Below, piece after piece: positions 1 to 11,326 of a stretch of 64,000 nt of DNA. The notes under the pieces are model-generated. The model had not been told where the DNA came from. It made no database searches and saw only the letters and a list, made by a program, of their open reading frames with translations. The first letter of the stretch is position 1; every line of letters begins with the position of its first letter. The DNA lies in assembly GCF_019192965.1 (NCBI RefSeq), contig NZ_JAHTKU010000020.1, positions 1-64,000 on the forward strand, written 5' to 3'. Made by a program: the position numbers and the translations under genes. Origin of the DNA: Nocardioides daeguensis (GTDB lineage: Bacteria; Actinomycetota; Actinomycetes; Propionibacteriales; Nocardioidaceae).

Positions 1-183
1 GTCATCGAAGACAGGTCGGATCGTGTGAGAAGGTTTCACTTACGAGGTGCCCCTTTGGGTAGGTCAGATGCTGACGTCGCAATCAACATCGTCCCTGCTC
101 AAGGGGCATTTCTCGTTCTACGCCACGGCACCTGACCAGCCGCCCGTGGTGGATCAGGGCTGAGGCTGAGCGCCGCTGCGACC

Positions 184-402
184 GCTTGTAACTAAGTGTT
201 ACTGCACGAATTTCGGCGCCCAAGCACCCGGGTAGTAGCAACAACACCCGGGCAGTCGCCGCATCCGGGCCCGATACGAGTCGACGCCGTCACCAGCGAC
301 CGGACGACAGCCGGCGCGCCGTCACCCGATCTTCCCGGGCGCTGTTGTCACTACCTCGGTGCTCAGGCACCGGTTTTCGCGCTGTAACACTTAGTTACAA
401 GC
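184..402. repeat. Perfect 19-bp inverted repeat bracketing 181 bp
   Basis: The arm at 184-202 is the exact reverse complement of the arm at 384-402. Each arm is itself a dyad built on TGTAAC-N5-GTTACA (188-203, last base mismatched; 383-399, perfect), so this could be a pair of operators for a dimeric repressor rather than element ends. Between them lie two direct copies of CACCCGGGyAGT (225-236 and 245-256) 20 bp apart and a small hairpin (356-371). Bases 1-483 hold no gene I can support: the only open stretch (29-163) has poor codon use and no ribosome site. Confidence 0.6.
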
Positions 403-483
403 CCTCCGGACACACGCTCAGCCACCTCTCGACGTCAAGAGACTGTGACCCCGATTCGTCGGACCTCTCAGGACATGCTCAGA

Positions 484-1131
484 ATGTCTGGCATGCGCCT
501 GGATCATCTCTCCTACGCGGCCGGCCCCGACGGACTCGCGAGCACCGCAGCCCGCCTCGGCGCAGCGATCGGGCGTGAGTTCGTCGACGGTGGCGTCCAC
601 CCCCGCTTCGGCACGCGCAACATGATCCTCCCGCTGACCGACCGGACCTACCTCGAGGTCGTCGAGGCACTCGACCACCCGGCGTCGGACAAGGCGCCGT
701 TCGGCCAGGCCGTCAAGGCCCGCTCGGCCCTCGGCGGCGGCTGGCTCGGCTGGGCCGTCGCGGTCCCCGACATCGCCATCGTCGAGGAGCGCCTCGGCCG
801 CTCCGCCGTCCCCGGCTCGCGGCACCGCCCCGACGGCACCGAGCTGCGCTGGAAGCAGATCGGCATCAACGGCCTCATCGCCGACCCGCAGCTGCCGTTC
901 TTCCTCCAGTGGGACATCCCCGCCGACCTGCACCCCTCGACCGGCGGCGACGGCACCGTGTCGCTGGCGGGCATCGAGATCGCCGGTGACCCGCAGCGGG
1001 TCAGCGAATGGCTCGGCGAGACCGTCGAGGCGCCGCTCGAGGACGTCAAGGTCGAGTGGGTCGCCCCGCACGGCACGCCCGGCATCCTCGCCGCACAGGT
1101 GCTGACCCCCGGCGGCATCGTCCGCATCTGA
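484..1131 (+). CDS. VOC-superfamily (glyoxalase-like) protein
   Basis: This 215-residue protein opens with the LDHLSYA strand typical of the vicinal-oxygen-chelate fold and resembles the single-chain, two-module 'glyoxalase-like' family (Glyoxalase_3 type). These proteins usually bind a metal and act on small electrophiles or aromatic substrates, but the substrate cannot be read from the sequence. The ATG at 484 is chosen because an AGGA lies about 10 bases upstream. An ATG at 493 is almost as good, and the frame is open back to a GTG at 445. A methyltransferase follows after 4 bp, so the two are probably co-transcribed. The upstream dyads at 188-203 and 383-399 may control both genes. Family placement is fairly secure; function is unknown. 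Confidence 0.7.
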   Translation: MSGMRLDHLSYAAGPDGLASTAARLGAAIGREFVDGGVHPRFGTRNMILPLTDRTYLEVVEALDHPASDKAPFGQAVKARSALGGGWLGWAVAVPDIAIVEERLGRSAVPGSRHRPDGTELRWKQIGINGLIADPQLPFFLQWDIPADLHPSTGGDGTVSLAGIEIAGDPQRVSEWLGETVEAPLEDVKVEWVAPHGTPGILAAQVLTPGGIVRI

Positions 1132-1135
1132 CCCG

Positions 1136-1837
1136 ATGCAACCGCGGGGCACGATCCCGAGCCCCAACATCTGGGACCACACCGCGACCTACGAGCTCGA
1201 GAACCGCGCCGCCGACCCCGACGGCAGGCTCTGGGCCGCGATGTCCGCACGGGCGGACTGGACGGACCGGACCGTGCTCGACCTCGGCTGCGGCAGCGGC
1301 TTCCACCTGCCCGCGTTCGCGGCGACCGCGGCGCACGTGATCGGCGTCGAGCCGCACGCCGGCCTAGCCCGGCTGGCGCAGCGCCGGCTGCGCACCCGCA
1401 ACGTCGCCAACGCCGAGATCCGCCGGGGCACCGCGCAGGAGGTCCCGCTCCCGGACGCGTCGGTCGACGTGGTCCACGCCCGGTGGGCGTACTTCTTCGG
1501 CCGCGGCTGCGAGCCCGGGCTGGCCGAGCTCCAGCGCGTCGTACGCCGGGGCGGGGTCGCGCTGGTCATCGACAACGACGGCTCGCGCTCCACCTTCGGC
1601 GCCTGGTTCCGCCGGGGCTACCCGCACCTCGACCCGCCCGCGGAGACCGAGCGGTTCTGGAGCGTGCGCGGCTGGACCCTGGACCGGGTCGACATGGGCT
1701 GGCGGTTCGCCTCCCGCGCCGACCTCGAGGCCGTCGTCCGGATCGAGTTCGCCCCCGAGGTCGCCGACCTGGTGCTCGCCGAGCACCGGGGCCTCGAGGT
1801 CGACTACGCGGTCAACCTCTGGTCGAAGACGTTCTGA
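1136..1837 (+). CDS. Class I SAM-dependent methyltransferase
   Basis: The 233-residue protein carries SAM-binding motif I, VLDLGCGSGFHLP, at about residues 44-56, then an acidic residue at the end of strand 2 (GVEPH). The motif around ASVDVVHARWAYFF corresponds to motif IV. This is a Methyltransf_11/25-type Rossmann fold. No substrate-specific domain is visible. It follows the VOC gene by 4 bp. Its last 26 bp overlap tail-to-tail with the LacI-type gene on the other strand. The substrate (small molecule, lipid or quinone) cannot be assigned. Confidence 0.8.
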   Translation: MQPRGTIPSPNIWDHTATYELENRAADPDGRLWAAMSARADWTDRTVLDLGCGSGFHLPAFAATAAHVIGVEPHAGLARLAQRRLRTRNVANAEIRRGTAQEVPLPDASVDVVHARWAYFFGRGCEPGLAELQRVVRRGGVALVIDNDGSRSTFGAWFRRGYPHLDPPAETERFWSVRGWTLDRVDMGWRFASRADLEAVVRIEFAPEVADLVLAEHRGLEVDYAVNLWSKTF

Positions 1838-2849
1838 CCTCCAGCGTGGGCTGGAGGAGAACGCCGCTCTCGACCGCGTGCCCGGGCGCGAGCAGGGTCC
1901 GCAGCGCGGCGACGAGGTGGACCGCGACCTCCTCCAGGGGTTGGCGCACCGAGGTCAGCCCCATCACCTGGGCGACCTGCGAGTCGTCGAAGCCGACCAC
2001 CCCGACGTCGCGGCCGGGCCTCAGCCCGCGGTCGGACAGCGCCCCGAGCACACCGACGGCGAGGGTGTCGGAGGCGCAGACGAACGCCGTCGGCGCGCTG
2101 GACTCGAGCAACGAGGCCGCCGCGCGCCCGCCGGCGAGCACCTCGTCCTCGACGGCGGCCTCGAGGCCCGCGGTCGGCAGGCCGAGGGTGGTCATCGCGC
2201 GGTGCCAGCCGGCCCGGCGGTCCTCACCGATCCGCGACCCCGGCCGCCAGCCGAGCCAGGCGATCCGCTCGTGGCCCTGGTCGCGCAGGTGCTCGGTGGC
2301 CGCGGCGACGCCAGCAGCGCCGTCCACGTCGACCCAGGGGTGGGTCGCTCCCGGGTCGTCCCACGGCCGCCCGAACGCCACGAACGGCGCCCGGCGCCGG
2401 GCGAGGCCGATCGTCTGCGGGTTGCCCAGGTAGGTGTCGGTCACCACGAACGCGTCCACCGCCGTGGAGCGCAGGAGGTCGTCGTACCCGCCGAGGGGGT
2501 CCGGCTGCTCGCCCTCCGCGACCCGGCCGCCGGAGAAGAGCAGCACGTGGTAGCCCGCCTCGCGGCAGGCCTCGACCAGCGCGTGCACGAACCGGTCCAT
2601 CGCCATGTTGGCGGTGAACTCCTGCGGGGGGCTCAGCCGCAGCCCGACGAGGTGCGACGAGCGGGTCCGCAGGTGGCGGGCGGCCTGGTTGGGCGTGTAG
2701 TCGAGGCGCTCGATCGCCTCCTGGACCCGGGCCAGGGTGTCGGGGCGCAGCAGGTCGGGGTTGTTGATCGCGTTGGACACGGTCTGTCGCGACACGCCGG
2801 CCCGCTCGGCGACGTCGGCGAGGGTGGCCGGCGGGCGGGGGGTGTCCAC
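1812..2849 (-). CDS. LacI-family transcriptional regulator
   Basis: The N-terminal helix-turn-helix (ATLADVAERAGVSRQTVSNA) and hinge region (NQAARHLRTRSSHLVGLRL) are classic LacI/GalR. They are followed by a periplasmic-binding-protein-like effector domain with the typical end-domain phrases DTLAVGVLGAL and VVGFDDSQVAQ. The GTG at 2849 gives a 345-residue protein and is preceded by GGGAG at good spacing. An ATG at 2870 is possible; the frame extends further upstream but that extension has no family resemblance. It is divergent from radA and overlaps the methyltransferase gene at its 3' end. The effector is probably a sugar or nucleoside; no sugar operon lies alongside, so its regulon is elsewhere. 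Confidence 0.9.
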   Translation of the reverse strand: MDTPRPPATLADVAERAGVSRQTVSNAINNPDLLRPDTLARVQEAIERLDYTPNQAARHLRTRSSHLVGLRLSPPQEFTANMAMDRFVHALVEACREAGYHVLLFSGGRVAEGEQPDPLGGYDDLLRSTAVDAFVVTDTYLGNPQTIGLARRRAPFVAFGRPWDDPGATHPWVDVDGAAGVAAATEHLRDQGHERIAWLGWRPGSRIGEDRRAGWHRAMTTLGLPTAGLEAAVEDEVLAGGRAAASLLESSAPTAFVCASDTLAVGVLGALSDRGLRPGRDVGVVGFDDSQVAQVMGLTSVRQPLEEVAVHLVAALRTLLAPGHAVESGVLLQPTLEVRTSSTRG

Positions 2850-2917
2850 CGCGCGATTCTCCCACGCCATTCTCCCCACCTCCGCGCGCCAGGAGGAGTT
2901 GCGTCGGCGGTCTGTCC

Positions 2918-2923
2918 TACTGT
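2918..2923 (+). promoter_or_regulatory. -10 box of a leaderless radA promoter
   Basis: TACTGT ends 6 bp before the radA ATG, a spacing that implies the transcript begins at or next to the start codon. There is no good ribosome site immediately upstream of the ATG. Confidence 0.45.
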
Positions 2924-2929
2924 CATGCC

Positions 2930-4360
2930 ATGGCTGGTTCGAAAACACGTTCGACTTACCGCTGCAGTGAGTGCGGCTGGTCCACGGCGCGCTGGGTCGG
3001 CCGGTGCGGCGAGTGCCAGGCATGGGGATCGGTGTCCGAGGTCGCGGTCGCGAGCGCCGGCCCCTCCCGCCGGACGACGGCGGCGCCCGTCACCAGCGCC
3101 GCCGTCCCCATCGGCCAGGTCTCGGCCGAGCGAGCCGTGCACCACCGATCCGGCGTGCCCGAGCTCGACCGCGTCCTCGGCGGCGGGCTGGTGCCCGGCG
3201 CCGCGGTCCTGCTCGCCGGCGAGCCCGGCGTCGGCAAGTCGACCTTGCTGCTCGAGGTGGCGGCCCGCACCGCCGCCGCCCGGCAGCGCACGCTCTACGT
3301 GACCGGCGAGGAGTCCGCTGCCCAGGTCCGGTTGCGCGCCGACCGCACGGGCGGCATCCACGACCAGCTCTACCTCGCCGCCGAGACCGACCTGGGCGCG
3401 GTCCTGACCCACATCGAGCAGGTCCGGCCCAGCACCGTCGTCATCGACTCGGTGCAGACGATCAGCGCCTCCGGCGTCGACGGCGTGCCCGGCGGCGTCA
3501 CCCAGGTCAAGGAGGTGGCGCAGGCGCTGGTCCGGATGGCCAAGAGCCGCGACGTCACCGTGGTGATGATCGGCCACGTCACCAAGGACGGCGCGATCGC
3601 CGGCCCCCGGGTGCTCGAGCATCTCGTCGACGTCGTGCTGCACTTCGAGGGCGAGCGCAACTCCCGGTTCCGGATGCTGCGCGCGGTCAAGAACCGCTTC
3701 GGCCCGGTCGACGAGGTCGGCTGCTTCGACCTCGGCCCCGACGGCATCCGCACCGTCGACGACCCGACCGGCATCTTCGTCGAGCGCCACCACGGCCGGG
3801 TCCCCGGCACCTGCGTCGCGGTCTCGATGGAGGGTCGCCGCCCGATGCTGGCCGAGGTGCAGGGGCTGGTGACCCTGTCCCCGGCCGAGCGCCCCCGGCG
3901 CACGACGTCCGGTATCGACGGCTCCCGGCTGGCGATGATCCTCGCCGTGCTCCAGCAGCACTGCGGGATCCGGCTCCACCAGCACGACGTCTTCGCCTCC
4001 ACCGTCGGCGGCGCCCGGATCAGCGATCCCGGCGCCGACCTCGCCCTCGCGGTCGCCATCGCCTCCGCCCACTTCGTCAGCGCGCCGCCGGCCGGCGTCG
4101 TGGCGCTCGGCGAGATCGGGCTCTCGGGCGAGCTGCGCCGGGTCCGCGACCTCCCGCAACGTCTGGCCGAGGCCGCCCGCCTGGGCTTCGCGATGGCCGT
4201 GGTCCCCGCCGACCCGGGGACCGCGCAGGGGGTCCGCCGCACCGGCAGCGAGCGGACGGTCGACGGCATGCGGGTGGTCGAGGTCCCCGACGTGACCTCG
4301 GCCCTGGTCGCCCTGCACCTCGACCGCCGCACCAAGCACGCCCTGGAGGTGGTCGAATAG
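2930..4360 (+). CDS. radA: DNA repair protein RadA (Sms)
   Basis: RadA is a RecA-like ATPase that promotes branch migration of recombination intermediates. The 476 residues show the N-terminal C4 zinc finger (C12, C15, C26, C29), Walker [10 protein letters not shown] at about 97-105, the RadA signature KNRFG near 254, and a C-terminal Lon-protease-like domain ([21 protein letters not shown]). Length and order match the family. It lies just upstream of disA, with 112 bp between them. This matches the common Gram-positive pairing in which RadA and DisA interact. The start ATG sits behind a -10-like TACTGT, suggesting a leaderless message. Confidence 0.97.
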   Translation: MAGSKTRSTYRCSECGWSTARWVGRCGECQAWGSVSEVAVASAGPSRRTTAAPVTSAAVPIGQVSAERAVHHRSGVPELDRVLGGGLVPGAAVLLAGEPGVGKSTLLLEVAARTAAARQRTLYVTGEESAAQVRLRADRTGGIHDQLYLAAETDLGAVLTHIEQVRPSTVVIDSVQTISASGVDGVPGGVTQVKEVAQALVRMAKSRDVTVVMIGHVTKDGAIAGPRVLEHLVDVVLHFEGERNSRFRMLRAVKNRFGPVDEVGCFDLGPDGIRTVDDPTGIFVERHHGRVPGTCVAVSMEGRRPMLAEVQGLVTLSPAERPRRTTSGIDGSRLAMILAVLQQHCGIRLHQHDVFASTVGGARISDPGADLALAVAIASAHFVSAPPAGVVALGEIGLSGELRRVRDLPQRLAEAARLGFAMAVVPADPGTAQGVRRTGSERTVDGMRVVEVPDVTSALVALHLDRRTKHALEVVE

Positions 4361-4472
4361 ACCCACCCCCATCGCATCCGAGGACCCTCGTGCGCGGATA
4401 TCCAGGCGTGAGATGAGCCTGGCGCAGATAGGGTGTGACCGTCCGAGCAGCACATCAGCAGGGAGCCCACCA

Positions 4473-5546
4473 GTGGTCACGTCGGCCGATCTCCGACTCC
4501 GCGAGGCCCTCGCGTCCATCGCCCCCGGCACCCCGCTGCGCGACGGCCTCGAACGGATCCTCCGCGGCCGAACCGGAGCGCTGATCGTGCTCGGGCAGGA
4601 CCGCCTGGTCGACAGCCTGTGCACCGGCGGCTTCGAGCTCGACGTCCCGTTCACCGCCACCGGCCTGCGCGAGCTGGCCAAGATGGACGGCGCGATCATC
4701 GTGGACGGCGCGGTCAACCGGATCATCCGCGCGGCGGTGCACCTGATGCCCGACCAGAGCATCCCGTCGGAGGAGACCGGCACCCGGCACCGGACCGCCG
4801 ACCGGGTCGCGAAGCAGACCGGGCACCCGGTGATCTCGGTGTCGCAGTCGATGCAGATCATCGCGGCGTACGTCGGCGAGACCCGCCACGTCCTCGAGGA
4901 CTCCGGGCAGATCCTCTCCCGTGCCAACCAGGCGCTGGCGACGCTCGAGCGCTACAAGCTGCGCCTCGACGAGGTCTCCAGCACCCTGTCGGCCCTGGAG
5001 ATCGAGGACCTGGTGACCGTGCGCGACGTCGCGGTGGTGGCCCAGCGCCTCGAGATGGTCAGCCGGATCGCCCGCGAGATCGAGGACTACGTGCTCGAGC
5101 TCGGCACCGACGGTCGCCTGTTGGCCCTCCAGCTCGAGGAGCTCATCACCGGCGTCGACACCGAGCGCGAGCTGGTGATCCGCGACTACGCGCCGACCCG
5201 GCGCCGTAGCCGCGAGCCCGGCGACCTGCTGTCCAAGCTGGAGCAGCTCTCCTCGACCGACCTGGTCGACCCGTCCGCGGTCGCGAAGGTCCTCGGCATC
5301 GGCACCGGCGAGCACCTCGACGGCGCCGTCGCTCCGCGCGGCTACCGCCTGCTCACCAAGGTCCCGCGGCTGCCCAGCAACGTGGTCGAGGGCCTGGTCG
5401 ACCACTTCGGCACCCTGCAGAAGCTGCTGTCCGCCGGCATCGACGACCTCCAGGCCGTCGAGGGCGTCGGCGAGCTGCGCGCCCGCAGCGTCCGCGAGGG
5501 CCTGAGCCGGCTGGCCGAGTCGACCATCCTCGAGCGTTACGTATAG
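4473..5546 (+). CDS. disA: DNA integrity scanning diadenylate cyclase DisA
   Basis: DisA condenses two ATP to cyclic di-AMP and senses branched DNA. The N-terminal DAC domain shows the active-site DGA (about residue 78) and GTRHRTADR (about 103-111). A helical spine follows. The C-terminal helix-hairpin-helix segment ([19 protein letters not shown]) binds DNA. The GTG at 4473 follows GGGAG by 8 bp and yields 357 residues, the usual length. An in-frame upstream ATG at 4413 would add 20 unconserved residues. A -10-like TAGGGT at 4429-4434 would start a message with a leader of about 30 bases. Cyclic di-AMP in actinobacteria governs potassium and osmotic balance. Confidence 0.96.
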   Translation: MVTSADLRLREALASIAPGTPLRDGLERILRGRTGALIVLGQDRLVDSLCTGGFELDVPFTATGLRELAKMDGAIIVDGAVNRIIRAAVHLMPDQSIPSEETGTRHRTADRVAKQTGHPVISVSQSMQIIAAYVGETRHVLEDSGQILSRANQALATLERYKLRLDEVSSTLSALEIEDLVTVRDVAVVAQRLEMVSRIAREIEDYVLELGTDGRLLALQLEELITGVDTERELVIRDYAPTRRRSREPGDLLSKLEQLSSTDLVDPSAVAKVLGIGTGEHLDGAVAPRGYRLLTKVPRLPSNVVEGLVDHFGTLQKLLSAGIDDLQAVEGVGELRARSVREGLSRLAESTILERYV

Positions 5547-5750
5547 CTCCGACCGGAGGTCGAGGAGGTCGCGCAGCGACCGTCACGAGACCACCCGACC
5601 CACTCTCGCAACTGTGGCCGGCCAGTCCCGGCACCACCTCACCTGATCTCGTGACGCGCCACGACCTCGCTTGCTTCGCGGCGCGAGCTCGCCGGCGCTC
5701 CTCGATCTTCGGCCGCTGACCGCGGGTTCGTACCTCACCCGCGGACGGCC
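5547..5750. other. Intergenic spacer between disA and a convergent gene
   Basis: No gene is supported here. The stretch contains an inverted repeat CGTCACGAGA (5580-5589) with TCTCGTGACG (5647-5656). It also contains GC-rich text of the GTCGCTGCGCGACCTCCTCG type on the minus strand, which I recall as common intergenic filler in Nocardioides-like genomes. It may act as a bidirectional terminator region. Confidence 0.35.
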
Positions 5751-6512
5751 TCAGTTCACCGGCTTCTTCGGCTTCTTCGCCTTCTTGGTGCTCGTCGCCT
5801 TCGGCGTGACCAGGATGGTCTCCGGCGCGGGTGCGCCGAGCACGAAGTCCATCTCACCGGGCTCGCCGCCGAGCGCGGCGGCGGCGACGGTGTAGTCGCC
5901 CGGCGCGGCCCAGCCGGCGCGGCGGGTGCACCCGTCGGTGGACTCGCGCGCCTCGCCCCAGACGACCTGGACCGTGGCCGGGACGGCACGACGCACCACG
6001 ACGGCCTGCGCCGCCACCGCCTGCGGACACTGTCGGGAGGTCCACACGTCCTTGCCGCCCTGGGCGATCTTCACGACCAGGCTCTGGGAGCCGACCTGCC
6101 AGGTGCACGCCTCGGACTCGCGGGTCTGCAGCGAGAGGGTGAGCGGTACGTCGTGGCCCGCGACCGCGTCCTGCGCCACGGACGGCGTGACCAGGACGTC
6201 GGAGGCGGCGCACTCCCCGTCGGGGACGGCGAGGGTCGGCGTCGTGGGCACGGTGGCCGGACCGGTCGTCCCGGCGCCGGCCTGCGCCCCGTCGGGATCC
6301 GTGCCCGCCGGGTCGCTCGCGCCGGACTTCTCGGTCGCGTCCGTGGCGACCCGACCGCCGGCCTGCTCGGCGGCCGGCTCCTGGTCCGAGCTCCCGTCGC
6401 TGCCCGCGGCGAGCAGGCGCGCGATCACGAAGACGAGGGCGAAGGCGATGCCGAGCACGAACAGCCGGCGCCGCCAGTACACCCCGGGCGGGAGTGGACG
6501 GGACGAGGGCAT
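5751..6512 (-). CDS. Membrane-anchored protein of unknown function
   Basis: The 253-residue protein has a short basic cytoplasmic start (PPGVYWRRR), one transmembrane helix at about residues 17-36, a low-complexity Ala/Asp/Thr/Pro linker (about 37-95), and an extracytoplasmic domain with four Cys, probably disulfide-linked. It ends in a Lys-rich tail (KKAKKPKKPVN). I recognise no catalytic motif. The outer domain's beta-rich repeats (PLTLSLQTRESEACTWQV, GDYTVAAAALGG) suggest an immunoglobulin-like or DUF4232-like fold, which is only a guess. It is convergent with disA and divergent from mutY. A surface or periplasmic binding role is possible. Confidence 0.7.
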   Translation of the reverse strand: MPSSRPLPPGVYWRRRLFVLGIAFALVFVIARLLAAGSDGSSDQEPAAEQAGGRVATDATEKSGASDPAGTDPDGAQAGAGTTGPATVPTTPTLAVPDGECAASDVLVTPSVAQDAVAGHDVPLTLSLQTRESEACTWQVGSQSLVVKIAQGGKDVWTSRQCPQAVAAQAVVVRRAVPATVQVVWGEARESTDGCTRRAGWAAPGDYTVAAAALGGEPGEMDFVLGAPAPETILVTPKATSTKKAKKPKKPVN

Positions 6513-6606
6513 GGCACGACCGTAGTCAGCCGTGCCACGCGAACCGGGCTGACCCGCCGAGGCCGCCGGCGATCGGGACCGGGAGGCACGTCACAATGGA
6601 CCCGCC

Positions 6607-7479
6607 ATGACGACGAGCCTGTTGGTCGAGACGGTCCTGCACTGGTACGACGAGAACGCCCGCGACCTGCCGTGGCGCCGCCCGGAGGCGAGCCCGTGGT
6701 CGGTCCTGGTCAGCGAGTTCATGCTGCAGCAGACGCCGGTCGTCCGGGTGCTGCCGGTGCACGAGGCCTGGTTGACCCGGTGGCCGACGCCGGCCGCGCT
6801 GGCGGCGGAGTCCTCGGGCGAGGCGGTGCGGGCGTGGGGCCGGCTGGGATACCCGCGCCGGGCGCTGCGGCTGCACGGCGCGGCCGTCGCGATCACCGAA
6901 CAGCACGGCGGCGAGGTGCCCGCGTCGTACGACGACCTGTTGGCGCTGCCGGGGGTCGGTGACTACACCGCGGCCGCGGTGGCGGCGTTCGCGTACGGCC
7001 AGCGCCAGGTCGTGCTCGACACCAACGTGCGCCGGGTGCTGGCACGCACCGTGACGGGGACCGAGTTCCCGCCGCGCTCGGTGACCCGCGCCGAGCGTGA
7101 CCTCGGCGCGGCGCTGCTGCCGCAGGACGCGCCGAGCGCCGCGACCTGGTCGGTCGCGGTGATGGAGCTCGGCGCCCTGGTCTGCACCGCCGACCGGCCG
7201 CGCTGCGCCGGCTGCCCGGTCATCGACCTGTGCGCGTGGCAGCGGGCCGGCGCACCGGCGTACGACGGGCCGCCGCGTCCGGTGCAGACCTATGCCGGCA
7301 CCGACCGGCAGTGCCGGGGACGGCTGCTGGCGGCGCTGCGCGACGCCCCGGGAGCGGTCGCGAAGGCCCGCTTGGACGCGACGTGGGACGACGACGCGCA
7401 GCGCGAGCGGTGCCTGGCCTCGCTGGTCGAGGACGGCCTGGCGGCCCTCGCCCCGGACGGGCGCTACCGGCTGCCCTGA
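6607..7479 (+). CDS. mutY: A/G-specific adenine glycosylase MutY
   Basis: MutY removes adenine mispaired with 8-oxoguanine. The catalytic glutamate (E37, in SEFMLQQTP) and aspartate (D138, in VVLDTNVRR) fall at the same numbers as in the E. coli enzyme. The helix-hairpin-helix LPGVGDYTAAAVAAFAYG and the 4Fe-4S set C193-x6-C200-x2-C203-x5-C209 are intact. At 290 residues it lacks the C-terminal NUDIX-like 8-oxoG recognition domain, as is usual for actinobacterial MutY; a short winged-helix-like tail remains. Its 3' end overlaps the TetR gene by 16 bp. CACAAT at 6592-6597 may be the -10 of a near-leaderless promoter. Confidence 0.96.
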   Translation: MTTSLLVETVLHWYDENARDLPWRRPEASPWSVLVSEFMLQQTPVVRVLPVHEAWLTRWPTPAALAAESSGEAVRAWGRLGYPRRALRLHGAAVAITEQHGGEVPASYDDLLALPGVGDYTAAAVAAFAYGQRQVVLDTNVRRVLARTVTGTEFPPRSVTRAERDLGAALLPQDAPSAATWSVAVMELGALVCTADRPRCAGCPVIDLCAWQRAGAPAYDGPPRPVQTYAGTDRQCRGRLLAALRDAPGAVAKARLDATWDDDAQRERCLASLVEDGLAALAPDGRYRLP

Positions 7480-8066
7480 CCCCCCGGCGCCGAGGCTGCG
7501 ATCGAGGCGACGGCGTCGGCGAGGTCGGCGACCGAGCGGTCCAGCACGGCCGTGCCGCGGTCGAGTGGCAGGTCGAGCTGGAGGCCCATCATCGCGGCGT
7601 CGAGCAGGTGGGCGGCGCGCGGCGCGAGGTCGGGGCTGCACCCGGCCGCGACCAGCAGGTCGGCGAGCGCCCTGAGCCAGGCTTGGTTCGACTCGCCGAC
7701 GACGCTGGCGTAGGGCTCCTGGCCGAGCAGGCCGAGGGCGGCGGCCTCGACGTAGAGCCGCTGGCAGCGCTCGAGCTGCCCATGGGTCGACGCGGCCCAC
7801 AGGGCGAGGACCGCCTCGCGCACCGAGGGCGCCGCGGGCAGCGAGCGGACGAGTCCGATCGAGCGCTCGTTGGAGGTGTGCAGCACGGTCGCGACGAGGT
7901 CGTCCTTGCCCGAGAAGTGGTAGAGCAGCATCCGGTCACTGGTCCCCAGCGCGGCCGCGAGCGGGCGCAGGCTGAGCCCGATCAGTCCGTGCTCGAGGAC
8001 GTGGTCGGTCGCCGCCTCGGCCAGCTGTCGCCGCCGGTCGCCCTCGCGCGGGGTTCCCGTCTCCAC
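7464..8066 (-). CDS. TetR-family repressor of the adjacent SMR pump
   Basis: The 200-residue protein has the N-terminal TetR helix-turn-helix (GLIGLSLRPLAAALGTSDRMLLYHF, about residues 29-53) and an all-helical ligand domain. The start GTG at 8066 is 6 bp from a TACATT -10 box, so its message is probably leaderless. It is divergent from the SMR gene. Two near-identical palindromes lie in the shared promoter region, one overlapping its own -10 box, so it very likely represses both itself and the transporter. Longer readings of the frame run into the SMR gene and are not credible. The inducer is likely a lipophilic cation or drug. Confidence 0.9.
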   Translation of the reverse strand: METGTPREGDRRRQLAEAATDHVLEHGLIGLSLRPLAAALGTSDRMLLYHFSGKDDLVATVLHTSNERSIGLVRSLPAAPSVREAVLALWAASTHGQLERCQRLYVEAAALGLLGQEPYASVVGESNQAWLRALADLLVAAGCSPDLAPRAAHLLDAAMMGLQLDLPLDRGTAVLDRSVADLADAVASIAASAPGGQGSR

Positions 8067-8074
8067 GCCGTCAA

Positions 8075-8109
8075 TGTAGCAGGTGCTACAGTTTGTAGCA
8101 GTTGCTACA
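8075..8109. promoter_or_regulatory. Tandem TetR operators, TGTAGCAnnTGCTACA
   Basis: Two 16-bp palindromes, 8075-8090 and 8094-8109, have perfect 7-bp arms and differ only in the 2-bp centre (GG/GT on the + strand). Their centres are 19 bp apart, just under two helical turns, so two dimers could bind side by side. The left site overlaps the -10 box of the TetR gene (TACATT, minus strand 8073-8078). Both lie upstream of the SMR gene. Confidence 0.85.
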
Positions 8110-8145
8110 TACCGCCCGGACGACGGGCAGAGAGGAAGGTGCGCC

Positions 8146-8472
8146 ATGGCGATGGCCTGGGCGCTCCTGATGACCGCCATCGGGGTCGAGGTCGCGGCGA
8201 GCGCCGCGCTCCCCCGCACCCAGAGCTTCCGCGACCCGCTGTGGACCGCGCTGGTCCTGGCCGGGTACGCCGCCTCCATCTGGCTGCTCGCGTTGGTGGT
8301 GAAGCACCTGCCGGTGTCGATCGCGTACGCCGTGTGGGCCGGTCTCGGCACCGCCGGCATGGCGGTGGTCGGGGTGCTCTTCCTCGACGAGCGCCTGGAC
8401 CTGATGAAGGCCGCCGCGCTCGCGCTGATCGTGCTCGGCGTCGTGCTTCTCAACCTCGCCGGCGCGCACTGA
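8146..8472 (+). CDS. Small multidrug resistance (SMR) transporter
   Basis: The 108-residue protein has four hydrophobic helices. The essential membrane glutamate is in helix 1 (E15, in AIGVEVAASAAL), and YAVWAGLGTAG in helix 3 and FLDERLDLMKAAALALIVLGVV in helix 4 are standard for EmrE/Mmr-like pumps. These dimers exchange protons for quaternary ammonium or other lipophilic cations. The ATG at 8146 follows AGAGGAAGG at good spacing. Control by the divergent TetR protein is strongly suggested by the paired operators. A guanidinium-exporter (Gdx) or paired-SMR role is less likely, since only one SMR gene is present. Confidence 0.93.
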   Translation: MAMAWALLMTAIGVEVAASAALPRTQSFRDPLWTALVLAGYAASIWLLALVVKHLPVSIAYAVWAGLGTAGMAVVGVLFLDERLDLMKAAALALIVLGVVLLNLAGAH

Positions 8473-8482
8473 CCGACGAACG

Positions 8483-8520
8483 ACGCCGCCCCGCCCGGTC
8501 GGAACCGGGCGGGGCGGCGT
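8483..8520. terminator. Perfect 17-bp hairpin between convergent SMR and clpC genes
   Basis: Arms at 8483-8499 and 8504-8520 are exact complements with a CGGA loop. The stem is almost all G-C, with no T-run on either side, a style common for actinobacterial terminators. It can serve both strands. Confidence 0.8.
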
Positions 8521-8545
8521 TGCGGTCGGTGCAGTCGGCGACAGG

Positions 8546-11113
<2,568 letters not shown>

Positions 11114-11228
11114 TGCACGCTCCTCACACGTCACACGGGGTTGTTCAAGGGATACAACCCCGCTCACACCCTACGCGTTCCGTGGAAGCGCCCGTTGTTC
11201 GTCCGCTGTCAGCGAACGGGCCGGGGAC

Positions 11229-11296
11229 AGTTTCACCGGCCGGCCGGTGAAACTCGCGCTGGGACGAGGAAACTTCCTCGTCCCAGCGTGAGTTTC
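11229..11296. repeat. Palindromic 3'-end element, copy 1 (after lsr2)
   Basis: Bases 11229-11254 form a perfect 26-bp palindrome: AGTTTCACCGGCC followed by its own complement. A second hairpin joins on directly: the GAAACTC at 11249-11255 and the CGCTGGGACGAGGAA at 11257-11271 pair with 11274-11296, with one mismatch. The GAAACT at 11249-11254 can pair either left (palindrome) or right (long hairpin), so the two structures exclude each other. The element begins 30 bp beyond the lsr2 stop codon. Copies 2 and 3 are at 48782 and 56971. Confidence 0.85.
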
Positions 11297-11326
11297 GTCG
11301 TCCAGGTTCGACTTATGTCAGGCGAC

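Noticed and set aside
29..163. Possible short coding stretch near the left edge
   Set aside because: It has no ribosome site, lacks the GC-rich third positions of the real genes, and has no recognisable motif.
2850..3023. Upstream extension of the LacI-type regulator
   Set aside because: It overlaps the radA start, and the helix-turn-helix begins within 12 residues of the GTG at 2849, as expected for the family.
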